From Corinectria fuckeliana (lineage: Eukaryota > Ascomycota > Sordariomycetes > Hypocreales > Nectriaceae): a stretch of 64,000 nucleotides of DNA. The translations under genes and the position numbers were made by a program. Position 1 is the stretch's first letter. Each line of letters opens with the position of its first letter. This document shows positions 1 through 10,520 of the stretch, in pieces. The notes under the pieces are model-generated. The model had not been told where the DNA came from and did not search any database. It saw nothing but the letters and a program-made list of their open reading frames with translations. The DNA is taken from positions 62,001 to 126,000 of the forward strand of contig WPDH01000053.1 of the NCBI GenBank assembly GCA_019137255.1, in the 5' to 3' direction.

Positions 1-647
1 GCCGCCGCTAACGCCGCCGAGCATGCTCCAGAACTTGCCCGTCGGGCGGTTAGCCTCGCCCTCGGCCATGCCCTCCTCGCGCATCATCTCCTCGAACACG
101 TCGCTGAACTGCGCGTTCTCCGTCTGCTCGCGCTCCGGCGGCGGGGCGTTGCCGGCGGCGTTCTTGGTGAAGAAGTTCCATGCCCACGAGTACGGGCTCT
201 GGCCTTCCTGCTGGGGCGGCGGCGCCGCCGCCTCGGCCTCGGCGTCCGAGTCGAAGGGGTCCGCGGGCGTGCTGGAGTTGAAGAGTCGGCGCTGGACGTC
301 GTACTCGCCGCGGCGGGTGGGGTCCGACAGGGTGTAGTAGGCGTCGTTGACGAGCTGGAACTTGCGGGTTCGTTCGGCTCGCTCTGGGGATTCGGCGGCG
401 ACGCGGTCCGGGTGCGTCTTTAGGGCGGCGCTGTGTTGCGAGCGTTAGAGGACATGCGGCCAGAGGTAGTTGCCGCGAGCGGCAAAGCATACCGCTTGTA
501 GGCATCTCGGATCTGCTGCGTCGAGGCCGAGTCCGATACCTCGAGGATCGCATCTGGAGATTGTCAGCGTTGGCGAGGCCTAGGATGGTTTATTCGCGAA
601 TGGCGGGGTTATCTCATACAGTAGTTGGGAGGGGCCCCGGTAGGCAT
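1..647 (-). CDS. J-domain (DnaJ/Hsp40) protein, partial at the window edge
   Basis: Exons on the minus strand are 620-647, 493-553 and 430 down to base 1, where the gene runs out of the window. The protein starts MPTGAPPNYYAILEV and carries the J-domain HPD motif (KTHPDRV, about residues 34-40), followed by a helix IV-like stretch (VNDAYYTLSDPTRRGEYDV). J-domains stimulate the ATPase of Hsp70 partners. After the J-domain the sequence becomes low in complexity (Glu/Ala/Pro rich), then reads YSWAWNFFTKNA and TGKFWSMLGGVSGG. The two introns (554-619 and 431-492) have GTATG donors and CAG acceptors and restore an uninterrupted J-domain. The start at 647 is the only ATG that gives the canonical YYAILEV beginning. 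The C-terminus is missing, so the exact DnaJ subclass is unknown. Confidence 0.85.
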
Positions 648-1049
648 GGTTTCCTGTGCAAGTTTGAGAGAGAAATGGCTATGAGGGCGTAGTGAATGCT
701 CTGTCGCAAGCAAAAGGATAGGTGTGTCGAAGTTGAGTGACAGCCAAAGGTTTGTTGGATGGAGATCAAGAGTCGGGAGAAGTGTCGACGTCATTGTGGC
801 GGTGCTGTGGCTACCAGCTATCACAAAGACGGACACATGACGCTATGTATGAGCATTATGAGCTATCTAATCTATGATAGATAAGCTCCCCCAGCTTACC
901 ACGAAGTACATAATCAGGGGAGGGAAGTAATATATGTGCCTGGTATTAATTAATAGAACAAAACTAATTGGTATATATGCAAATGTTTTCAAACCTTCCA
1001 TCTCCGCAATGCAATCGAGCCGTAGTCCCACCAGACCAACCCGTTCTTC
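648..1049. other. Intergenic, upstream of the J-domain gene
   Basis: This 402-bp gap lies between the start of the J-domain gene and the stop of the Clr5-domain gene, both on the minus strand. It should hold the J-gene promoter and the Clr5-gene 3' end. It becomes AT-rich around 840-970. I see no gene or clear element. Confidence 0.5.
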
Positions 1050-2602
1050 TTATTCGACCCCGTTCTCCAAGTATTTCTGAGCCCTTGAAAGCGCATCCGC
1101 AGTGATGGCCTCCGCATCCTCTAGCCGGCCGGCCTTTTGGAAGTGCGCAGCAAGCACCCACAGGTCTCGAATCACCCGCAAGTTGTTGTTGGTGCCGTGC
1201 GCCGCCTCGCGTTTGCTGACGGCGCATCGCAGATTCTCCTCCGCCGTGTCCCATTCTTGCCGGTCCTGGTGGACGCGCGCCAGCATCTTGCGGGCGTACG
1301 CGTGGAACCTGGCACTCGACCTGGACGCCTTGTCGGAATTCGTCCGGCCCAGCAAGTCGAGGGCCAGCTGCTCCGCCTTGACCCTGTCGCCGAGGTCCAT
1401 CTGCGTAAACTCCAGCCTCAGCGCTTCGATCCGCAGCTGGTCCGAGTCGTCCTCGGCCGCCGCGACTTCAGGCGATTCCACCATTGCTTCCAGGGCGCTG
1501 TTCATGGCTTCCCTATTCCTGGCCAGGTCGCTCTCCTTCCGCAGCCGGGTCCGTCCGTCCCAGATCAATTGCTCGTAAAGCCAGAGGCGTCGGGTCCCCG
1601 ATAACGGGATGTGCTCGGCCAGGAGGTCGACGTTCCGCAGCCACGCCAGGCGCAGCAGATGGCAGACGTACTTCCGACCTTGATCGGTCTGGTAATCGCA
1701 CTTTCTGAGCTGCTGGAGAATCCGCACGAGGGGATGCTGCGCAGGAAGCTGCCGTTGCGCTAACGTTGTGGCATGGTCCAGAAACATGGCGAGAAGCTGG
1801 AGGTGCCCTCGATCCACCATGTCGAATATGGTGTCCAAAAAGTGCCATACCAGGTCGGGATGGTCGTCTGTCAAGACGTATTCCAGGACGTAAAACCCCC
1901 TTCGTGCTGCCATGCCAGCGAGGTTTCCTTTTCCGTGATACCACAGATCAAAGACAAGCTCAAAGGTCCGATACATGGTACGGCTATCCTGGATAGGGGG
2001 GTGGTTCGGGTTAGCCAGGTACTTGGACATGGGATCCGAGATGACGTGATGAGAGTCCAACTTGGCCTGGCTCCAGGTGAAGACGTTGCCGAGGACCATC
2101 TCGAGAGTTGCGTACTGCCCCGTGTTTGACGGCCGAACAAGAGCCATGGACGCCTTGGCCTGTTCCGGGATATGCTGCGCTGCTGCAAGATGCCCGTCAG
2201 CCGCATTGAGGCACGGTGACGCTGTGGTCTGCGTGGGGGTGGAAGCAATGGACTCTGGAGGGCTCCTGCGATATGTCCTCTTTCTCAAGTTCCACTTCTT
2301 TAAGCGCTTCTTGAACATTTGTTCTCTTTAGGCGAGATGGCGATATCAGCCCGGCCGTCTTCAAGTTGCACAAGGGAGGGGGGGACCGCGCAAGGGACTC
2401 ACGTAGCTGCGAAGCCATGTCGGGCCTGCAAGATAGCCATTGTCTCGTTCAGCTTGCGATTGTCGTGGATGTACAGGGTCTTTATGAGCCCCCTCATCGA
2501 CTCCCACTCCTCCTCGGGATGCTCTTTGGGGTAACACCTGTCGTCCACGACGGGAGGGCACCCGGGAAGCCGGGGCGCCAAGATTGGCAGTGCTGCCATC
2601 AT
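1050..2602 (-). CDS. Clr5-domain protein
   Basis: Two exons, 2403-2602 and 1050-2325, give about 491 residues. The N-terminus (about residues 31-84) is a Clr5 domain: WESMRGLIKTLYIHDN, then ARHGFAATEQMFKKRLKKWN, the second part formed only after removing the intron at 2326-2402 (GTGAGT donor, TAAAG acceptor). Clr5 is named for a fission-yeast silencing factor and is abundant in filamentous fungi, usually as an N-terminal module of proteins with helical repeats. The remainder here is alpha-helical and TPR-like near the C-terminus (residues from about 330 on: ARKMLARVHQDRQEWDTAEE, then AAHFQKAGRLEDAEAI). The function is unknown; a nuclear or regulatory role is inferred from the domain only. An in-frame ATG at 2692 would add 30 residues; I prefer 2602 because the extension is low complexity. 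Confidence 0.8.
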
Positions 2603-3223
2603 GTCCGCAGATCCGCAAGGGTGATGAAGTAAGCCTGAGCCTGCCCTTCTTCTCGTTTCGTCGGCGCGGGAAGACGGCGAACGGCAACGCAAACGTCAGC
2701 CGCCGCAACTGGTAGAATACCCGCCACAAGGAGCCTCAGAAGGTGCTGCTGCTAGCGGTCCGAGTCCCGGTACGAGTGCTGGAGTCGGCATTGGAATAGG
2801 TATCGGCATGCCGGACCGTTGCGTGTGCATGACGAAAGGAACGGGAACTCGACGTGTTCGCAGCGCTCCCTCTTCAGCGATTGGCATTGTAGACGAGAGA
2901 AGTTGAAGAAGCACACGCCTCCGTCGGGGCGCCCCTCGCTGATTGGACAGCCAAGTTCCGTGCATGAGATCACGCGTCTAGTCCGATTGCGGACATGGCT
3001 CCAAGTCTACTTATCGAGACCATCAGGGTTCTCAGGGTTCTCTTTTGACTTCCGTGTCCTGGGAGTTCAACGGCAGATAAATATGCACCGATGTAGATTG
3101 AACATTAGCGTTCAGCCCTATCACATATTAAACTATCTCGCCAACTGTCGAGATGTCCACAACGATTCGTTCAGGCAGCAGATAACTGAGAGGCGATCGG
3201 TGCATGCAGGAATTGGGCTTCGA
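2603..3223. other. Intergenic between the Clr5 and 2EXR genes
   Basis: This 621-bp gap holds the Clr5-gene promoter and the 3' end of the 2EXR gene, since both genes point left. The overlapping open frames match no family I recognise and lack convincing splice sites. Nothing else is seen. Confidence 0.4.
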
Positions 3224-4138
3224 TCAGTATGAAGTATATCTCCAGAGTAGATTCGCGCCCTCGACCTTTAACAGTGGCGGCTCCGACCGCCCGTCGGCAT
3301 CTCGTCTCGTCTCTGTACATAGATATACCGCCCTCAAGAAGCGTCTCCTGAATCGCCTCCAGTCCTCGTTCGTCGGCCTGCGGTCACGCTGCTCGTCCTC
3401 TTCGAACTCGTCAAACGCATCCATGTCAGTCTCGTCGTCCTTGGCGTCTTCAACCTTCAGAGGATAGAACTGGACGTCATTTCGGTGAAAACGCCACCGA
3501 TCATGTAGACTGGCGCCCGTTTCGCCGTCGATTTTACGCGAGTAGTTGTGGTGGAAGAGTTGCCGCCCGTAAGACCAGCCAGAGAGAGCGAGCTTGGGCG
3601 TGGTGAATTGGAATTCCTCGTGGACAACGAACAAGACCTTTCTGAGGCGGGGAAATCTTGAAAGTTTCATAAGGAGCATTTTGACGTTGTTCTTGGATAC
3701 ATTTCCGCTGAGAATGGGGTGAAATATGCCCGTGCTAAATCCGTACGACGTTCCAAACGCGACCCGGCTTATATTGTCTCTCACGGGAGATATTTGGGCG
3801 AGAAAGTGCAGCGCACGGAGAAGTCGTCTAATGAGAAGATACGGCTCAAGCAGAATGATGTCTCGCGAAGGATCGATGTACTTTGTGGTGTGGGAGAGCG
3901 ACAACGGTTTGTAGTAGCGGAGCGCCAACGCCCGCGCTTCTTTGCACACGGCTGCCATGGGCGGCGGCGGCTCGTGGCAATTGTTAGCAAAAGTGAGGCC
4001 ATCTTGAGCCGGGGTGTGGAGATTTGATTGAGGCGTGTCGAGGACCTCGAAGACGCGAGGTTCCGGTAGGGTGTACATCCACACCATGGATCGAAGCTCC
4101 GGTGGCAGCTTGGGAAAGGCTGGAAACCGTGACGGCAT
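3224..4138 (-). CDS. 2EXR domain protein
   Basis: A single exon of 304 residues starts at the ATG in front of MPSRFPAFPKLPPELRSMVW. The motif FPxFxxLPPELRxxVWxxxLPEPR is the signature of the fungal 2EXR family, an F-box-like module of unknown function that is greatly expanded in Pezizomycotina. A typical second signature follows (VCKEARALALRYYKPL, then SRDIILLEP). The C-terminal third has an acidic stretch (DETDMDAFDEFEEDEQ) followed by an Arg-rich helix. The frame is open for a further 142 codons upstream, but that sequence overlaps the edge of a MITE and shows no family similarity, so I start at 4138. The role is unknown; a protein-interaction or ubiquitin-adaptor role is only inferred from the F-box-like beginning. 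Confidence 0.82.
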   Translation of the reverse strand: MPSRFPAFPKLPPELRSMVWMYTLPEPRVFEVLDTPQSNLHTPAQDGLTFANNCHEPPPPMAAVCKEARALALRYYKPLSLSHTTKYIDPSRDIILLEPYLLIRRLLRALHFLAQISPVRDNISRVAFGTSYGFSTGIFHPILSGNVSKNNVKMLLMKLSRFPRLRKVLFVVHEEFQFTTPKLALSGWSYGRQLFHHNYSRKIDGETGASLHDRWRFHRNDVQFYPLKVEDAKDDETDMDAFDEFEEDEQRDRRPTNEDWRRFRRRFLRAVYLCTETRRDADGRSEPPLLKVEGANLLWRYTSY

Positions 4139-5943
4139 CTTCACTGCCTGTGGATGAGTATCAGACTTGGAGGGGAATCGCATGCGGTATTCCCATTGCT
4201 CTGTCAGGACCCAGACATATAGATTATTCCTCGGTCCGCGTGCGTGGCCAGACCCCGGTACCATCGTGCGCCCTAGGACGTGCACAATCACCCCACGATC
4301 CCATCCCCGCTCCCAAAGTCGCTCGACTTGCTTGGTGGAGATTGGGGAGGGAGGGCCGTGTTGGGTTTGCGCAATCCAGAGTCGCGTAGTTGGTCGCTCT
4401 GCTAAAGGTTGGTTTTCGCACGAATGACAGATGGCTTTGCCGTTGGCGACGACAACATCGTTTCGGATAACGATAACGAGGTACATGATGGCAGAGCTAT
4501 TGGGCGCTAGGGAGACGGAGATGGAGCAAAGTACTTGGTACTCCGTAGTCATGGGTTGGTTCATGGCCGTCTACAGCCCTCAGGAATTAAAAAGGTTCAG
4601 TTGTGACTTGCCACTCAGGTCCCAGTACAGGCATAGGCAGAACAATTGTATGAGGATTTATGTACTATACAGCTGTGGCGATGTTCATCAATACATACCA
4701 TAATCTAATGGATTAGACAATTCAGGTATCTTGCCATATAATTTAGGCGTGATGTGACATGGTCAAAAAGGGAAGTAAGTGGCAAAAGGTACGGTCAAAA
4801 TGCACCTTTTTAACCCCTGAGGGCTGTACTATGTATGCAAGCGCCCATGCTTAACGAGACAAAAAAACTCCCGGTACCGAGCTTTGAACAGGGGCTTCTG
4901 CTGGAAAGACGGCGGAAACCCCCAAGTTGGAGCTAGTTTATCGTCAATAGACACTCGTAGCCGGGGTTATTGGGAGACCAAGACATCGATCCTAGGTGCC
5001 TACGTAAGTGTACATAGTACGGTTTGACGTGCGGGACCGATCTTACAGCCAGCAACATGGTCCAAGGTTAAAAAGTGTCTGAGGTTAATGAATATTTCCA
5101 ATGGAGACATCTTACCGGACGAAAATAATCACACCACTCATACGAAGACAGCCACATGATCGATAGATTTCTTCAATGTGACCAAAAATAAACAAGACCA
5201 ATACTTTGATATCGATTCCATTGGTACATAGAGTTAAGTCAATGGATACAATCACGGAGAGGGAAGCTCAGAACCTCCTCGCCAATAAACCTACCTACCC
5301 TACAACTTCCATTTCATCGGAGATACACTTAATCCGACCAAAGTGGACCCAGACCAGTTCTCGAACAGCATAAAAATCTCGAGCGCTCGCCAAAGCGCAG
5401 CTTCCCTTTTTCCTTTTCTTCTTCGTGCGGCTGGCATAACCTGAAAATTTTCTCCGTGTTGCTCGAATCCTCCATCAATGGATTTACAACGAGCGTCAGT
5501 TATGCCCCAGATCAATCAAAATTGCAGGCCCGCCCCACCATCGCTTGGTTCTAGTGCTTTTGATGCACCTTAGTCGTGGTTGGGAGGCAGGACATTTCCA
5601 CTTGATATTATTGTTGCTTTTCCTTTACGGTGTAGGTCTGCCGTTGTTCGAGCACCACTAGACCAAGGAATGGCTCCGTGATGCTCTGTCTGCGTGCGAC
5701 AACTGACATGGGTAAGTGTGACTTCGGCTCGGGCTCTGTGGATCCTGATCAGTTGGCATGATCCTTGGTCTATTCTCTACCTGTCTTGAAGCGGCGTCGC
5801 GTCGCTTGGTACTTCCTGAACTCCATCGCTGGCTGCTCCGAACAGTATTTCTGATGCACTTTGAAATGCCCTCGAATGCCCGTCATTCACTACAGTAAAA
5901 GAAGACGCATCACGGAGATCCCTCGCCCATGCTTTAATAACCC
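4139..5943. other. Intergenic region with a MITE
   Basis: This 1.8-kb gap holds the promoter of the 2EXR gene, the MITE at 4574-4826, and then about 1.1 kb of rather AT-rich sequence without a recognisable gene. A 71-codon minus-strand frame at 5300-5515 has no family resemblance and I do not call it. The last 300 bp are the 3' flank of the thioredoxin-PITH gene. Confidence 0.45.
4574..4826. mobile_element. MITE, Tc1/mariner (pogo/Fot1)-like, 253 bp
   Basis: The ends form an inverted repeat, CAGCCCTCAGG at 4574-4584 and CCTGAGGGCTG at 4816-4826. The imperfect pairing extends inward for roughly 40 bp (TTAAAAAGGT near the left end, ACCTTTTTAA near the right end; TTGCCACT and its counterpart further in). 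Each end is flanked by the dinucleotide TA (4572-4573 and 4827-4828), the target duplication expected of Tc1/mariner-type elements. The element contains no coding capacity, so it would need a transposase in trans. A small internal palindrome is present near 4700 (TAATCTAATGGATTAGA). The ends are still similar, but mismatches show that the copy is not fresh. The assignment to the pogo/Fot1 branch rests only on the CAG start and the TA duplication. Confidence 0.72.
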
Positions 5944-7127
5944 TTATTCATCTTCTCCGACCTTCTGCAGCTGACCCATGTCTCTCTTGGTGCCGGCCTC
6001 GCCAATCAGCCTGACCCTGTCCAAGCGCACAGTCTCGCCATCACCATCGCCCTTTTGCACGTAGATGATCAGACTCGAGGTCTTCTGGAACTTGACAAAT
6101 CGCAAGCTAATGTTGGCGGTTCCGTCCGCGTTCCAGTCATCCTCGGACAGCTCGATTGCTTGAGTGGGCTCGGTGTCATCTGCTTCGCTGAAGTCGAGGT
6201 TCTGGGGCCTGTTGATGTAGATGTGAATGGTGCCTGGTCTCATCGGCGCGTCGTCGTCGTCTTGGGGCGGCAAGGAGGTAATCTATAGCATACGGTTAGA
6301 ACAGGCGAGTCCCGGTGGCCAGGACGCGTAATGTAGCTTGCCTGTAGAGTGTGAACCTTGACAATGCCCTGGAGAGGGATGTACAAGAGGAGCTGGTCAT
6401 CGGCGCCGCTCTGGACGAAATCTTTGGTCGAAGCGTTGGCCTTGCCCTTGTCCAGAGCACTCGGCTTGGAGCTCTCAAAGAGGACCTTGACGGGGCCGGC
6501 ATCCTCGTCGGCGTTCAGCAGCTCGCAGTTGCGAACCTCAATCTGATCCGTGATGTCGCTGTAGCCTCGCGGGATCTCGGCTCCCTTCCATTGGCTGCCG
6601 CTGCCGCCAGAACTTTCCCCGACGGACTCGAGCTCGGCAACCAGCTTCGGAATGACGGCTTGCAGCTTGCGCGGGTCTGCACCCTGGACTTTCTCAAAGA
6701 CCTTTGCATCCTTGAAAATGAGGAACGTGGGCAGTGCAGAGACGCTGTATTCTTTCGAGATGTCGCCTTGGTCATCGCTGTTGATCTTGACAAAGGTGAC
6801 GAGGTCGGGGATGGACAACGACTCCGAAAGGGTCTCGAAGAAGGGGGCGATCTGCTTGCAAGGACCACACCAGTCGGCGTAGACTGCAGGGCCGGTCAGT
6901 ATTCGCACATGTCAGGCCTAGCCTCTTCCCAAGCCAAAGGGGACGAGGCGCATCTCGACAACCTCACGGGATCAGGATCAGGGTCAGGGTGGTGGGGTAG
7001 GTTTGTCGACCGGGGGAGGGGGACATGGATGGGCGGGTTTCTTACAGTCGGCGACGACGATGCGCGAGGACTTGAGGAGGCTGTCGAACTGCCCCTTGGA
7101 GGTTATCGTGACCGTGGACTTGGACAT
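5944..7127 (-). CDS. txl1: Thioredoxin-like protein with PITH domain (TXNL1/Txl1 type)
   Basis: Exons are 7046-7127, 6342-6883 and 5944-6282, giving 320 residues. Residues 1-110 form a thioredoxin fold with the active site DWCGPCK (Cys33 and Cys36) and the cis-Pro motif SALPTFLIF. From about residue 130 onward there is a PITH domain (RGYSDITDQI, VKVHTLQ, PGTIHIYINRP, LDFSEADD, SLIIYVQ). In yeast and animals this architecture belongs to TXNL1/Txl1, a cytosolic redox protein that docks on the 26S proteasome through PITH. The first intron (6884-7045, 162 nt) splits the codon of Phe28. The second intron (6283-6341) begins with GC rather than GT: CTACAG|GCAAGC ... CTATAG|ATT. It is required to keep the PITH frame. 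The length is slightly above the roughly 290 residues usual for the family. Confidence 0.92.
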
Positions 7128-8054
7128 ATTGAAGGGTATCTGTTGCGATAGGCTATGGGTTTTGGGCAGTTATGACGATGTGGCAGAAGCAGAGCACGGG
7201 AATGGAGGATGAGATGGGCGCTTGAGCCCCTCCAAAGTTTACCGCAGTGGCGCGCTGAGAGAGCGGGAGCCTGGAGGGGCCATCGCTTTACCGGGGTTAG
7301 CGTCACCGCAGCCAATAGTGGCTGCCTGCCCGGCAGACAAGCAAATGGATGGACAACGAACTACCTATTCATACAGTGATCATGCATCTTTCTCTTATTA
7401 ATCAATGGTCGACATCCCTTCCAAGAACAACATGTATCTGTCAAGATAGAACTACTAGTATCGCACTCAGAGCCTAGGATCATTCACGTCAGTAGTCTTT
7501 TTTATTCAGCAGGCAGAAGTGATGCCTCGCCGTGAAGTTGCCAGTCTCTTTGATCGAGGACAGTCTTCTGTCGCTAGGTCAGCGCTTCTCGAAATTTGAA
7601 CTATTGAGAATAGTTGGTACTCTGGAAATACTCATTGCAATCCACGTTCATGTTCTCTGCTCTCTGCTAGGGTTCGCCTGTGATTAAAGACGCGAGCTAC
7701 GCAGTTCAAGGATAAGCGATAGAGACCTGCGGCTACTAGAGCCAAGGACAGTTTACAAGAATTGGAAGAGGTAGGCACATAGATAGTAGGTAAGTAGGAT
7801 CTGTAAGCGAGAGGTACCCAAACATCAGACCGAGTCTCCAATTAGCGAGATCTAAAGCCGTGCCTCTCGTTGGCAGCTTGGAGAGTGAGAGAGGCACATG
7901 GGAATGACTAAAATTGTTTGGGTTGGAGCAGCAATGGTGCAACCTGCTTGAGCAAATATGTGTTCATACCTAAGTAGCTTGCTAGTAGGTCTGGCTCGAG
8001 TGAGAGTTTCGGGATGAATACAACAGGTTCAATACGAAATGCGATTCTATGGTC

Positions 8055-8093
8055 ACACAATGGAAGCACACAATGGAAGCACACAATGGAAGC
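8055..8093. repeat. 13-bp tandem repeat, 3 copies
   Basis: The unit ACACAATGGAAGC occurs three times without mismatch. It lies in the intergenic region about 0.5 kb upstream of the BTB gene. Its meaning is unknown. Confidence 0.9.
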
Positions 8094-8396
8094 AACTGGC
8101 GAACGGCTCAGTGCAAATAAGGCTTCTAGCAATCTGGTAGATTATGCCAACTAACAAACACTACCATCAGCGTGCCTAGGCCGGCATCCCATTGGCCCAG
8201 CGCAGGTGCAAGTACCCGTGACCCACGACGCCTCCATTGTCCAGCTCCAAGAAAACCGATTCACGGGACCGGCTGAGAGACCCAGAGCAGACAGGCGACC
8301 GGCAGCTGGCGACAGCCCGCGTAGCATATGGGCCGCATGATTCACAGCCAAAAAGGGCACAGCGAAAAGGGCCGCCAAGCCATGGAAGCGCGTCGC

Positions 8397-8404
8397 TATA
8401 AAAA
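8397..8404 (+). promoter_or_regulatory. Possible TATA box of the BTB gene
   Basis: TATAAAAA lies 185 bp upstream of the proposed ATG at 8589 in otherwise GC-richer sequence. That is a plausible distance if the 5' leader is about 150 nt long. There is no other support. Confidence 0.35.
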
Positions 8405-8588
8405 GCCGTGCGACTCTGAGGATTCCCATGCAACTGCAACTGCAACTGCCCCTTGCCGCGCCATACCATTCAGCTGTGCTCACTGTCCGCCTTCTCGTTG
8501 AACTGGAAATGCTCTTGGCCTGTGACTCTCCACCAGAGGTTCAACTCATCATACCCTACTGACGCTCTGTCTGAGGCGAAGTGCTGCC

Positions 8589-9986
8589 ATGGATCGGGCG
8601 TCGATTGACGGAAGGCGTTGGAAGAAGCCCGCCACAGCATCGCCCGCGCTCTCAAAGAAGCCTGCGCCATCCCGGAAAATCGAAGCCTCAACAAAGCTGC
8701 GACCAGCCTCTCCGCCTAGCACCAGCCCATGGGCTCGCAGGCAAACAACCGCCGTTGTCTGTGATGGGTTCCCGCCACTCCCCAACGCCAACGCCGACAG
8801 GCCCGTCTTGACGGCCCACGATGAAGCTACTAGCTCATCCCCAGCTTCTTCAGAATCCTCTTGCCTGCGAACCGGAGATGCCTCGCAGGCGGCACTTACA
8901 ACAACTCGCTCCGTTTCTACCTGCTCGGACACTTCTCGTCACATATTGGAAGCAGCTGCCCCGCGAGCCACAGAGAAGTCGTCCTCCCTCCAAGCACTGG
9001 AAGTCTCTATATCAACGGCTGACAATGTCGACAGTCTATGGGAACGGCCGTTTGGCGCTGACGTGGTGGTACACACCGGCACCATGACCTTTCGAGTCCA
9101 CCGCAACATTGTGGAACCCGAGTCGGGCTGGTTTCGTGACAACCTGCCCCCCCCAAACCCGGTAGGAACGCCCAATATCCCCCCCGGCCGCGAAGGACTG
9201 GATCTGACAGGGTGACTGCAGGACGGATCCCCAGTCAAGGTTCACTTGGATTGTGCCGCCGAGGCTGCTGCGCACTGCTTGAGATTCATGTACACCGGCA
9301 GTGAGTTGCTCACCTAGAACTGATGATATCAAAGCTGACAGATGGGTCCAAATTCAGGAATCGAAATTTGCGAGCTGGATCCAAATAACCCCTGGAGTGT
9401 CTTCCATCTTCCGCGCTGTGTCCTCGGGTATTGCGCAGCAGTCTTCTTGCGAGTGAGTAGGCTGGCAGCCCACCTTCTCCAAATCGTCGAAAAGACATCC
9501 GCCGAGCTTGGAGTTTTAGTGACGACGCGCTACCTCCACGAGAGCCTGAGCGATTCGGAATGGCTGGAATTCTCCTGGAACTACCAGAACGCCTTGGACA
9601 TTCTTTACCAGCAGGGTCCTTTAGCTCTCATGATGCCGATGAGATTGGCAATGGCAGGTATCCTTGATGCCATTCTCTTCTGGCTGGTGCAGCAACCTGA
9701 TTTCATCAACTTGCTGCGCTCGACTTGGCAGCATTTTCTATACACCCTCTTGCTGGATCAGGCCGAATATCGTCGACTCACGAGGGAGCTTAACCCTTCT
9801 ACGAACAGTCCCGTGCCGACCGAAGTCGAGCTCAAAAAGCTGTTTGCGAAAGAAGGAATCGAAGATATCACCGTGGAAGAACCTGCGGAGTCCGGGACAG
9901 AAGATACGTCCGTCGGACAAGCCGTGCTGGCATCGAGGGGAAGAGCTCAAGCTAGTAATCGTCGCCCAAGAGGCAGCTCGCTGTGA
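8589..9986 (+). CDS. BTB/POZ domain protein
   Basis: Exons are 8589-9161, 9222-9300 and 9358-9986, giving 426 residues. Residues 1-145 are a low-complexity Ser/Pro/Ala leader. A BTB fold begins near residue 155 (FGADVVVHTGTMTFRVHRNI, then ESGWFRDNLPPP) and continues across both introns (DGSPVKVHLDCAAEAAAHCL, then RFMYTGRIEIC). The first intron (9162-9221, GTAGGA donor, CTGAC branch) removes an in-frame stop, and the second (9301-9357) rejoins the frame at CAG|GA. BTB domains mediate dimerisation and often recruit Cullin-3 ligases. There is no Kelch, MATH or zinc-finger partner domain, which is typical of the many short fungal BTB proteins of unknown role. The last 60 residues are acidic and probably disordered. 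Confidence 0.8.
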
Positions 9987-10520
9987 GCCGAGTCCGGGCG
10001 GGGACAAAAGAGCCGTGCCAGCGGCTTACTGAAAATAGCGAGAAGCTGGGCTTGAAGAAAAGGCGGTAAAGGCGGTAAAGGCGGAATAAAGCTGGCCATT
10101 GCCGGGCCTTTTGTATATACGTTACACCTAGATTCAGCTTGGAAATATCACCCGGGTGATGGTTGCAACTGAGAGAGCCTGAGCCGCGTGAGAGGGGCAG
10201 AGCTGAACTTCTCCAGGGGTCGTTAGTGACTAGCCACCAACCGGGCTGGTCCGAGCGAATAAGCACTAGAACGACTGGGCCGTTGCTTACTGCAGCCTCA
10301 CCAAGTACGTGATTACAAGGTACCTCCGTTGGAGTTGGGTTGCTCTTGCTGTTGCGTCTGCGACACGTTTGAGGGGAATTTCCTGCAGTACAAAATAATT
10401 GCGACCTGAGGCGCCGAGTCAAACCACCAAGTCAAACCGCCAGAGAGGACAGATACGCGAATTTCGAATTTCGAGCTGCACCTGGCCGTATTTGCGCCAA
10501 GGTGGACGGGCAAACTTACA
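9987..10520. other. Intergenic between the BTB and CorA-like genes
   Basis: This 534-bp gap is the 3' flank of the BTB gene and the promoter of the CorA-like gene. It holds a short direct repeat (GGCGGTAAA twice, 10062-10079, followed by another GGCGG). Nothing else was recognised. Confidence 0.4.

Larger units (their letters stand above)
7128..8588. other. Intergenic, divergent promoter region
   Basis: This 1.46-kb gap separates the divergently transcribed thioredoxin-PITH gene (minus) and the BTB gene (plus). It contains a 13-bp triple tandem repeat, a TATA-like box at 8397 and several TAGGTA/TAAGTAG words (7770-7800, 7968-7990). No gene was recognised. Confidence 0.5.

Noticed and set aside
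50..553. 167-codon minus-strand open frame over the J-domain gene
   Set aside because: It overlaps the J-domain exons in another frame; only the spliced frame gives the HPD motif.
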